Shown piece by piece: positions 42,338 to 51,500 of a DNA stretch of 64,000 bases (position 1 is the stretch's first letter; every line of letters begins with the position of its first letter). Under the pieces are notes generated by a model. That model was given only the letters and a program-made list of their open reading frames with translations, made no database searches and was not told the origin of the DNA. Source of the DNA: a virus. The stretch is taken from positions 1 through 64,000 of the IMG/VR virus record IMGVR_UViG_3300028837_003833; one strand, given 5' to 3'. The position numbers and the translations under genes are program-made.

Positions 42338-44719
42338 TTACATTTTTCGTAACTTAATACCTACGATCTCTTTAATAGTAGATACTGCCCCTTGTAAAAA
42401 CATATTCTTATCTGGTTCAGGAGCTATATCGTACGTTGCAGGTCCATTTACAATGATATACTCCGTTTTAACTACCGTCAGAATACTATCTGATCCAGAA
42501 GCAGTAAGAGTTACTGTATAATATCCTGGAGAAGAATAATAATGTACAGGATTTCTTTCTGTTGAATAAGATTCATCAGAATATAATTCATCACCAAAAT
42601 CCCAAAACCAAGTGTTAAAGTAGTCACTAGAGATATTCTCAAAAGTTACCGTTAAAAAAGAATTTCCTTCTGTTGGATGACCTATAAAATCTACTAAAAG
42701 TAAAATTGCCTGTATATAATCAATTCTTATTCTTGTAGCTTCTATAAAATTCCGAGTTTCAATCAAAGTAACCGTATATAAACCATTATCCTCATATATA
42801 TGAACAGGACTAAAATCTGAGGAATGTGCAGATCCATCTCCAAAATCCCAATCACGTGTTATTATCTGTGCATTCTCATCAGGCCATCCTGTTGTTTCAT
42901 TCGTGAAAGTTTCTGTAAGAGGAACATAATCACTTAAATTGTCAGCAGAAAATTCAGCCAATAGAAATTGAGGATACATACCTTCTCTCATTTTCCAGAT
43001 AGTCGGAAAGCTCCAACCAGTATATGTGGATTGAAGTTGCATTTGTGCTGTAGTTTTACCTGTCCCATGACCTGATGTTGCCTGTTCTGATGTCTCTATA
43101 TCCCAATAACAACTATTCACAGTTTCTCCATGATCAACAGCAAATCCATTTACTGCAGTTGGACCTGCATAATTAGTACCTCCAATATCCTGAGTGACTT
43201 TACCTATACTATAACAATTACTAACAACACTACTGACCCCGCCAAGATCTCCTGCGAAACCCCCAATAAAAGCGTAAGTATCTCCAGGAGAATTAAGCAG
43301 TACATCGCCAAGTGCATAACAATTTGAAAGACCAAGGCCATAATCTGTAAAGTCTCCAAAAAGTCCACCAAGATTACCTGCTTCTCCTTGAACATTACCA
43401 AAAGAAAAGCATTGATAAGCACTTCCACTATGGTCTGTGATAAACCCCGCTACTCGATAAATTCCTGCTGCATTTCCTATACTATAGCAATGATCAAAAT
43501 CTATCGCTGAAGTATACCCCGCAAAACCTCCTATTAGTTGAGAAAGTATTGATTGAGAAGATAAAGGAGTTTCTACATTTCCTGAAGAAAAACAATAACT
43601 CACTTTACCTCCATCAAAGGATTCTTTACCAATCATATATCCAGCAAAACCACCAACTTCAAAGGAACCTTTTGAAACAGAGACAAATCCAGTAGAATAA
43701 CAGTAACTAAATTCATATTCTGGGAATACACTAGCATACCCTAAAAAACCCCCAATCATTTGACAACTGTCATTCTCGTGGGTGATTACAACATTTCCTG
43801 TTGAAAAACATCTTGTCATAGTATTACGTAAGAAATACCCAACAAAACCTCCTATTTGATAAAAAATTCCTGAAAGATTTAAATTTCCAGTAGAAGAACA
43901 ATTATCAAAAGTATCATAAAAAGTACGTCCAGCAAAACCACCAAGAACAGCAACCTCAGCAAAGCTAACATCAGGAGCAACAACCGTAATTTCAATAGAT
44001 GTTGAACAATCTTCATAAGTATTATTACTAGTTTGTCCAACAAAACCACCTATATTACTGGGTTTTCCATTCAAAATAAGAGTACCCGAAGCATGACAAT
44101 TAGATATAATTTCTAAATCGCTAACATTACCTCCTATTCCTCCTATTCTATTACCATCTTTACCTCTTATTTCTAATGTACTTGTACAATTTTTTATATA
44201 ACCACCTCTTATTAAACCAACAATACCCCCATTATCTTCACTATATATATCAGTACAATAAAATTCTAAGTTAACACTACAATTATCTATATATGAAATT
44301 TGAGCCTCAGAAATAATCCCAGCTAAATTACTCCAAGATTGTATATACCCTGTAACACTACAATTTGTAAATGTAACTTCCGTATTACTTTTTGCCACTA
44401 TTCCTGATGCCCATTTATTCGAAATAACTGAAATATTTTCCATAGCTAAATCATGTATATAAGCTCCCTCTGCATATTCAAATAATGCTTGATATGTATC
44501 AAGAGGTCTATTAATATAAAAATTAGAAATAACAAAACCAGCACCATTTAAACTTCCGGTAAACGATGCAATAGGAATAAAACCTGCCCCACCATTCCAT
44601 CCCATTGTAGCAGAAGCATCTATGTCATTAGCTAACTCATAATCACCATCAATAGGCCATGAGGGTCCACTCCCTATAAGTTGTAATTCTGATATAGTAC
44701 TTATGTATATTGTTGCCAT
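42338..44719 (-). CDS. GLUG-repeat plus PKD adhesin-like virion protein, 793 aa
   Basis: Residues 10-560 consist of many GLUG-type repeats, each with a GGF(V/A)G(Y/Q) core and a C-S-S/T-G-N rung (for example IGGFVGQTSNNTYEDC, VGGFAGYMIGKESFDGGKVS). These form a beta-helical stalk as seen in bacterial surface adhesins. Two PKD domains follow: DWDFGDGSAHSS with HIYEDNGLYTVTLIE, and WFWDFGDELYSDES with HYYSSPGYYTVTLTAS. The tail TYDIAPEPDKNMFLQG...IVGIKLRKM is shared with 44746-46083. It is likely a host-binding fibre. Confidence 0.85.
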   Translation of the reverse strand: MATIYISTISELQLIGSGPSWPIDGDYELANDIDASATMGWNGGAGFIPIASFTGSLNGAGFVISNFYINRPLDTYQALFEYAEGAYIHDLAMENISVISNKWASGIVAKSNTEVTFTNCSVTGYIQSWSNLAGIISEAQISYIDNCSVNLEFYCTDIYSEDNGGIVGLIRGGYIKNCTSTLEIRGKDGNRIGGIGGNVSDLEIISNCHASGTLILNGKPSNIGGFVGQTSNNTYEDCSTSIEITVVAPDVSFAEVAVLGGFAGRTFYDTFDNCSSTGNLNLSGIFYQIGGFVGYFLRNTMTRCFSTGNVVITHENDSCQMIGGFLGYASVFPEYEFSYCYSTGFVSVSKGSFEVGGFAGYMIGKESFDGGKVSYCFSSGNVETPLSSQSILSQLIGGFAGYTSAIDFDHCYSIGNAAGIYRVAGFITDHSGSAYQCFSFGNVQGEAGNLGGLFGDFTDYGLGLSNCYALGDVLLNSPGDTYAFIGGFAGDLGGVSSVVSNCYSIGKVTQDIGGTNYAGPTAVNGFAVDHGETVNSCYWDIETSEQATSGHGTGKTTAQMQLQSTYTGWSFPTIWKMREGMYPQFLLAEFSADNLSDYVPLTETFTNETTGWPDENAQIITRDWDFGDGSAHSSDFSPVHIYEDNGLYTVTLIETRNFIEATRIRIDYIQAILLLVDFIGHPTEGNSFLTVTFENISSDYFNTWFWDFGDELYSDESYSTERNPVHYYSSPGYYTVTLTASGSDSILTVVKTEYIIVNGPATYDIAPEPDKNMFLQGAVSTIKEIVGIKLRKM

Positions 44720-44745
44720 TTTCTACTCAATTTTAAATAGTGATG

Positions 44746-46083
44746 TTATATCAAATGTTTTCTTATCTTTATCCCAGTAACCTCTTTACTTAGAATTCCC
44801 AATCCTCGTAGATACATTGTTTTGTCCGGTTCAGGAGCTATATCATACGTCGCAGGACCATTTACGAATATATAATCTGTCTTAGTCTCAGTAATAGTAC
44901 CACTTAGTCCAGAAGCCGTGAGTGATACAGTAAAGTATCCTGGATAAGAATAATAATGTATAGGATCTCTTTCTATAGAATGATATCCATCTCCAAAATT
45001 CCAAGACCAGGTATCAAAAGAACCTATGGAAAGATTCTCAAAAGTTACCGTTAAAAAAGCATTTCCTTGTGTTGGGGAACCTCTAAAATCTACTATTAAT
45101 TCAGAAATCGCTTCATAAGCTCCTATACTTGGTGGGTCTGCATAAGGATACCCTAAAATATCATCAGTTAAAATGCCACCAATAAATGATCTACCAGCTA
45201 TATAACAAGGACTTGAAGTATCAATGGATAATGGGTTAGGTTCTACATTTAAATAGAGCGGGTCTGCTGCAATTTCAGTTACATCAGGAGCAACTACTGC
45301 ACCATTTAAAAAATAACTAAAATTTTGCGACACAGGACTACTATCAGGTATTTTACAAACGTTATTAGAGTGCACTATAGAAGAGGAAGGATATGCTATA
45401 ATTACATGTATTCCCCTATAAGTAGTTTGCATTACATTATTATATATTTCAAAAATTCCTATATTAGCATATTGTGGATTCATGAGTAAACTTATTGCAG
45501 TTCCTATACCCCTTATTGAATTACCCACAATTCTAACAGTAATTGGGAACGTTGAGAGCTTATCTGGAAAGACCAATATTCCCATATATTTAAATCCAAT
45601 TAAAACACTACCTATAACTTGTACATCACACGGATCATAATTAGTATAACCATTCTGTAAAAGGGTCTCTCTTATACCTTTACCATCGATTCTACACTTT
45701 TCTATTAGCTTTGCATTTAAAAAAAGAGGATAAACAGATTGAGTTTCATTATCTGTATAAAAACCCAAATTTTTATAAATTGAACATTCAGCCCCAGCAT
45801 ATCCCATAAAGGTATTATTACTCATATTTATTATATCTACTAATGGATCTGTACCAATAATACTTGCCCCATAAATTTTATAAAAAGTAGTAGGAAAGAA
45901 AGGTGAAGCTACAGCTGGTTCTTCAATAAAACCATTAACATAAACAGTATCACTTTGAGTTAAGTTTGGTATTCCATAACTTTGTAAACTTACAAGTAAT
46001 GAATAAATTGATGTAGCAGCAGTTTCTCTACTATTAAATGGGTATGTATTAGATCCAGTAGCTTCTACATAATATGTTGCCAT
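44746..46083 (-). CDS. Beta-helix plus PKD virion protein, 445 aa
   Basis: The N-terminus MATYYVEATGSNTYPFNS matches the start of the 615-aa protein at 40118, and even the untranslated bases before the ATG are nearly the same. Residues 100-310 look like beta-helix rungs (RIVGNSIRGIGTAISL, NIGIFEIYNNVMQTTYRG). One PKD domain (TWSWNFGDGYHSIERD, HYYSYPGYFTVSLTAS) and the tail TYDIAPEPDKTMYLRG...VTGIKIRKHLI follow, close to those of the 793-aa protein even at the DNA level. It is a mosaic of its neighbours. Confidence 0.82.
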   Translation of the reverse strand: MATYYVEATGSNTYPFNSRETAATSIYSLLVSLQSYGIPNLTQSDTVYVNGFIEEPAVASPFFPTTFYKIYGASIIGTDPLVDIINMSNNTFMGYAGAECSIYKNLGFYTDNETQSVYPLFLNAKLIEKCRIDGKGIRETLLQNGYTNYDPCDVQVIGSVLIGFKYMGILVFPDKLSTFPITVRIVGNSIRGIGTAISLLMNPQYANIGIFEIYNNVMQTTYRGIHVIIAYPSSSIVHSNNVCKIPDSSPVSQNFSYFLNGAVVAPDVTEIAADPLYLNVEPNPLSIDTSSPCYIAGRSFIGGILTDDILGYPYADPPSIGAYEAISELIVDFRGSPTQGNAFLTVTFENLSIGSFDTWSWNFGDGYHSIERDPIHYYSYPGYFTVSLTASGLSGTITETKTDYIFVNGPATYDIAPEPDKTMYLRGLGILSKEVTGIKIRKHLI

Positions 46084-46123
46084 CTTACTATCCTATCCAA
46101 TTCCTCAATCTAAAATCTTTATT

Positions 46124-46699
46124 TTATATAAGACCTAAATAGGTCTCTAAATCAACACTATACGATCCATAATCAACATAATTATGCATAGGAGATGATC
46201 CAGTGGCTCCAAAAGTATCACCAAAATCCCATTGAAGACCTGTAAACTGTAATCCGGTAGGAGTTATATTTTCTTCTTCAAAATTTACAGATAGAGGTTT
46301 ATCACCGTACACTGGTGCTGCAGAAAAATCCGCCTTACCTAATATGATATGATTAGCAGTATAGCCACTTACATTGAACCATATAGAAGTATTATCTTTT
46401 ACTCGCAGAAACACTCTATGATATCCATAAGTACTATAGGTATGAGATGGATCAGGATCAGTACTGTTATCTCCATCTCCAAAATCCCAGTTATATGCTA
46501 TAGGAGGGCTCGATAATCCCGTCTCACCAAATAAGGCAGTGTCCCCTAATGATCCAGTCCACCCTATATAAACACCGGTTTCTCCATATGAAAGCCCTGT
46601 TACCCCAAAGCAAACATCTGCAGGAACTACGTCTATTAATGGAAAGCTCTTTAAAATAAATAGTCCACTGTCCGGATCTCTTTGCTTTATAGATATCAT
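46124..46699 (-). CDS. Tandem PKD-domain protein, 191 aa
   Basis: A short Gly-Thr-rich stretch (GVTGLSYGETGVYIGWTG) is followed by two PKD domains: YNWDFGDGDNSTDPDPSHTY and LQWDFGDTFGATGSSPMHNY. There are no beta-helix or enzyme parts. It is probably a surface or linker subunit of the same appendage as the neighbouring PKD proteins. Confidence 0.78.
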   Translation of the reverse strand: MISIKQRDPDSGLFILKSFPLIDVVPADVCFGVTGLSYGETGVYIGWTGSLGDTALFGETGLSSPPIAYNWDFGDGDNSTDPDPSHTYSTYGYHRVFLRVKDNTSIWFNVSGYTANHIILGKADFSAAPVYGDKPLSVNFEEENITPTGLQFTGLQWDFGDTFGATGSSPMHNYVDYGSYSVDLETYLGLI

Positions 46700-46726
46700 A
46701 ATGGTTTGCCCTGTACTTTAAACTTT

Positions 46727-47383
46727 TTACAGTGTATTAAGATAACCTGCTTTACCTCTACCTTCGGTATAAAAAGGTATAGGGCTCTTTGTTTTAGACC
46801 ACACCCTAAATTCATCAATCTTCATAGTGCTATCCGGTAAAATATCGGTTTTAGATTCAGTAACTGAAAGAGGATTATTATTATCAAAAACTATTACTCT
46901 AAGTTCTTTTATATAATAAGAAAAACCACCAGCCCACATTTTATGTGAACTTCTGTCAAAATTAACAAACATCCATTTATTAATCTCTGCGACCTTTTCT
47001 CTCGATCTAAATATTTTAGTATTATCCTCAAACACTAAAAAAAGATCTTGATCAAAATAAAATCTCCAGTATTGACCAGAGTCCCTATCAAATGATTGAG
47101 CTATAATAAAATTCGTAACCGGTTTATAAATATCAATAGTTATAAAATCTTCTTTCTTTACGGTAAATTGTTCAGAGTCCGTCTGAGCTATTAAAATTAC
47201 CTTATACTTACCCGGATAATAGTATGTATGATGAATAGAAGCAAGACCCTCTCCCTCAACTACAACACCATCTCCAAAAATCCATTTTCTATTTATAACG
47301 ATCAAATCCGTAGGATCATTGAACGTAGTAGTAAGATAACCCAATCCGATTCTCTCCGTTGCTGTTATATCTGGTTGTGCCAT
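46727..47383 (-). CDS. PKD plus lectin-like protein, 218 aa
   Basis: The N-terminal 75 residues form a PKD domain (INRKWIFGDGVVVEGEG, HTYYYPGKYKVILIAQ). The rest (80-218) is beta-rich with DSGQYWRFYFDQDLFLVFED and VNFDRSSHKMWAGGFSYYI. This pattern is typical of concanavalin-type (LamG-like) sugar-binding folds, but that is a guess. It ends six bases before the collagen-PKD gene's neighbour region and belongs to the appendage cluster. Confidence 0.7.
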   Translation of the reverse strand: MAQPDITATERIGLGYLTTTFNDPTDLIVINRKWIFGDGVVVEGEGLASIHHTYYYPGKYKVILIAQTDSEQFTVKKEDFITIDIYKPVTNFIIAQSFDRDSGQYWRFYFDQDLFLVFEDNTKIFRSREKVAEINKWMFVNFDRSSHKMWAGGFSYYIKELRVIVFDNNNPLSVTESKTDILPDSTMKIDEFRVWSKTKSPIPFYTEGRGKAGYLNTL

Positions 47384-47388
47384 AATAT

Positions 47389-48573
47389 TTATACTACCGT
47401 TATTTGTTCAGTTCTAGTACTCGATCCCGCCTGATTAGTCGCTGTCAAACTTATGACATAAACTCCCGTCTCTCCAAAAGGATAAACAAAAATCCCTTTA
47501 TCAAAAATATTTCCCTCAATATTCCAAACAGTACTATCGGGATAATATAATGAGGTATTTATGAATCTTACCGGATACGAACCTATTCCAATCTCCTGTT
47601 CATAAATGAAATCTGCTATAGGAGGTTGATTAACATTAATCCATGACTGTATTGTTCCAGTAAAACCTAAGTAACTATCATTTGTATACCCAGATCTTCC
47701 TCCATTATACGTAACATTATGACAGTTATCTATAATACCTTCTTCACTTGTATGGTCTGATTGATCAAGATCAATCATATATATAACCATCCCGGTGTAC
47801 CCTGAAATACCAGTATACCCGAAAATACCTGTGTACTCTGGACCTATACCTGTATATGCTGGAACACCCGTATATCCCGGAACTTCATAGACAAGACCTG
47901 TTACCCAAGCTCCTGTAGATCCCCATAAGAGATCTCTTTCATAAGGAGAGTAATCAGTAACTACATCTTCATCACATTTAAATTTCAAATACATAAGAAG
48001 ATCTAGATCAAGATATACCCCAGTCTCTCCTTGAGGTCCTGTATACCCTTGAGGACCAATACCAGTATCACCATGAGCACCCGTAATCCCCATAGTCCCA
48101 AACATACCTGTAATACCTTGAAGACCTGTATACCCTATAAAACCTGTCTCTCCTACTTCCCCTTTAGCTCCTCTATCTCCCTGTGTAAAATTTTTAGTGA
48201 CTGCAAAGGTCGACATATTGGAGTAAAGATTAATATTTTTTACTTCAAAACTTGATAGAGATTGTTGAAGGATAAATTGCCCGATAGGGATAGCATTAGC
48301 TATTGCTGTACTATCATAAGATGCTAAGTAGTTCTCTGATTTCTTTACAGTATCAAAAAGAAATATACCTTCATCTATTAAGTAATAAACATTTACAACA
48401 GCATAATATCTTTTTTCTGTAGGAAGAGTAAAAAAAGTCTGTTGTCTTAGAGGTATAACAAGATTAGAAAGAGATACTATCTTATTATTATATAAAAGAG
48501 TGCCTATATTTACAACATAGTCTATTGAACCATCGAGATTTTTACGCTCGAAGATATTATTTGCATTATCCAT
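47389..48573 (-). CDS. Collagen-like, LamG-like and PKD mosaic protein, 394 aa
   Basis: Four parts are seen in order. The head domain (1-125; GTLLYNNKIVSLSNLVIPL) is shared with the two collagen-like proteins at 38.7-40.1 kb. Residues 130-195 are a Gly-X-Y shaft (GDRGAKGEVGETGFIGYTG, GPQGYTGPQGETG). A LamG-like segment (LDLDLLMYLKFKCDEDVV) is interrupted by a second Gly-Tyr-Thr-Gly repeat patch. A C-terminal PKD-like domain ends with GVYVISLTATNQAGS. The product links the collagen-like and PKD families of this cluster. It is seven bases downstream of the 1467-aa gene. Confidence 0.8.
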   Translation of the reverse strand: MDNANNIFERKNLDGSIDYVVNIGTLLYNNKIVSLSNLVIPLRQQTFFTLPTEKRYYAVVNVYYLIDEGIFLFDTVKKSENYLASYDSTAIANAIPIGQFILQQSLSSFEVKNINLYSNMSTFAVTKNFTQGDRGAKGEVGETGFIGYTGLQGITGMFGTMGITGAHGDTGIGPQGYTGPQGETGVYLDLDLLMYLKFKCDEDVVTDYSPYERDLLWGSTGAWVTGLVYEVPGYTGVPAYTGIGPEYTGIFGYTGISGYTGMVIYMIDLDQSDHTSEEGIIDNCHNVTYNGGRSGYTNDSYLGFTGTIQSWINVNQPPIADFIYEQEIGIGSYPVRFINTSLYYPDSTVWNIEGNIFDKGIFVYPFGETGVYVISLTATNQAGSSTRTEQITVV

Positions 48574-48579
48574 ATGATC

Positions 48580-51500
48580 TTATTTCCGAACAAGAGGCTT
48601 ATTAATTAATCGATACAACGATATCGATGTATCCGCATCTTCTGTATATCTAGGCTGATATTCCGTTCCTGTATCATCATAATATCCCGTTTTATTTTCA
48701 CTTCTTGCTCTATATGTCTTACTAAAAATTACCATAATCAGCTCACCTCTTAAAAAAGGATAAATCATATTAGATCGTACTCTAGCAAGAAAAGGTATAA
48801 AAACTTTTCTTGGTGTAGATATAGTAAGATCTTCACAATGAGATATAACATCTAAAGAGCATTTCTGATAAAAAGGCCTACCAAGTTTATCTCCTATGTT
48901 ATTAGGCATTGAAAGAACTAAATCCTCACCTATATATTGAGATACAATAGCTGGTAATTTAACAAAACCAGTGTCTATCCTAAAATTAGCGAAATCAAGA
49001 TCATCTACATTAGAGAAGAAGTTATCATTAAAGACCTCTTTTGAATTAACCGGGATATGCTCCGCAGGAATCGCATAAGGTTCTCCAACTATAACATCAC
49101 TTGATCCCGTACCTAAATTAGTTATATAAACAAAATCTGAGTTTTTCAAGATCTCAATCTTCATCTCACTAGGTAAATTAGCCACAGGTTGATAAGGAAT
49201 ATACTTATAAAAAACAGATGAAACAGAAGCTTCATCAAGATCAGTTAAATTAGACTGCTTTACTAGTAATGGTACTATAATGGTACCCGAAGTAATAGTT
49301 TTTCTTTCATCGAACGTTATTACAATACTGGAAGTTCCTAAACCCTCAACACTAGCAATAGGTACCATAGTAAAATAATTTGTCTCATTCGACTTATACC
49401 AAGCATACTGTTGTAACGGATTATCCCTTACATCACAGGAAGCTATCCCTAAAATGATCCCATTACTCAGCCCACTAGTATTAGGTCTATCACTTAAATC
49501 AATAGGAATCGTTGTACCGAGACCCTCCGTAATCTGATAAAGAACTCCGGTATACATACCCGCTACTGATCTGGAAGCAATATTAAAATTAGAAGTAAAT
49601 GAGGTCCTAAGAGCATCCTGATTTTCACCACGAGATTTAACAGTTATTCCTACATCATCCATTGTTTCCGCAACAGCATCAGCAGTAACTACCGCTTCAA
49701 GGGTCACCTCTACTATAGAATTACCCGGGATCGTAAACGCTGGATCGAGATACACAATAATATTACTAAGATCTGAACCTTCACGGTCTCTCATAGTTTC
49801 ATTATCTTGATAATTGATACCTATCTTGTATATAGAACCATTCACATTCTTAACCGATCGAGCTCCATAAATAGCATATCCATTAAGATTTTTAGGTATA
49901 AGCAATTGATCAGTAACAACCGTAGTCTTTAAAAAATAATGATAAAGTACGAGAGATCCCCGATATTGTTGACCCTTAAATTTATTAAATCCACGCTGAT
50001 AATCAGGATCATCGTGTGTTTCATAACCCACTAAGTTATATAAATCTTGATCATCTAAATTATTCTGTACCATTTTAGCAGAATAAATCTCAGTATAATC
50101 ATGATAACCTGTTACATTCTCAGACAATTCTTCTAACATCTTATAAGGTACTCTAGAATTTATACCATTATAGTATGTCGAAGTATTCGGATTATTTGGA
50201 TTAGATTGATATTTAACTGAAATAGGATCTTGAGGAACTTTACTCAAACCAATTTTACTATAGTCCAGATAATTAGCCGTAAAAACATAAGTAATACCTT
50301 CAAGATCTCCACCTGCAGGGGCAAAATCATCTTCAATATGGAAAATAACTTTATTGGTTCCAAAACCTTCCCACGTCCCACTCACAGGTTCATTTGTGAT
50401 TTCACCATCTCTACTTACAAAAGCAGTATAATAAGATGGATCATTATGATAAAGACCTGTATCAATAGGACCAAAAGTTAATTCCGCAGTAGTAATAATA
50501 ATATTGGGATCAAGTACTTTTTGATCTGGTGTTATAACCGCTGCAGAAGAAACACCACCTGTTACCAAATTATTATTATCAGTCTCACCCGTATAAGTAT
50601 CTACCATCATAAGTGTCGAACCGTATTGTAAACCCTGCTGATCTTTATCACTTAAATTAGTGTAAAGAGAATTCGACAATAATTTCTCAAGATTTTTTTC
50701 CAGAAAATAACTATATGATTGAATATTTATCTGTCTTCTGATATCAATCACATCATTAGCTACAATATGATTATACGTTAAACCATCAGGTCTTATAGCT
50801 CCAAGACTAAAATCAGTGGATCCATTGATATTATTATTTACATCAAAAGCAGAAGAATTTCTACGGGTAACAAAAAACATAGGTATAGACCAGCTATAAC
50901 CATCATAGGTGTTACGGCACCGAGCTCTCCATAATCCATAATCACCATTTTCCTCACCCATGTTTACAAAAATGTAACTGCCAGAATCCGTAGTACTAAG
51001 ATTTGGACCAAGGCTATAAATAAAGTCATGACCAAGACCTGCCTCAGTATAAACATAAGGGTCAACCCCTTCAGCGATTCTTATTCTGTATTGAATTTGA
51101 ATACGTTTAGTAGTCTCAACTCCTACCTGAGGATCAATAATATTATCAGGAAGATATTCCTCAGTCCCTGAAAGAACATTACCCTCGGGATAAATACGAC
51201 CAACTGATTTTGTAACAAGATCAGTTTCTTGTACAGAAGGAGTACTTCCACTATAATCTACAATAGTACCATCAGCACCACAGTACCATCCAATAAGGTC
51301 ATCAACAAAATAAACATTTTCCAAATCCACCCCTACACCAAGATCAAGAATTTCCCATTTTGCACCACTATTACTGCTATAAAGTGCTGCACCATAATCA
51401 CCAACTATCCAAGCTTTATCTTCTACTGAAAAAGAAATTTCAGCTGGAGTAACACTTGAAAAGCTACCATAAGAGGGTCTGAAATCAGATGGTCTACTAA

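Noticed and set aside
40118-48573. Chitinase or protease function for the PKD proteins
   Set aside because: PKD domains often accompany such enzymes, but no catalytic domain motif is visible in any of these genes.
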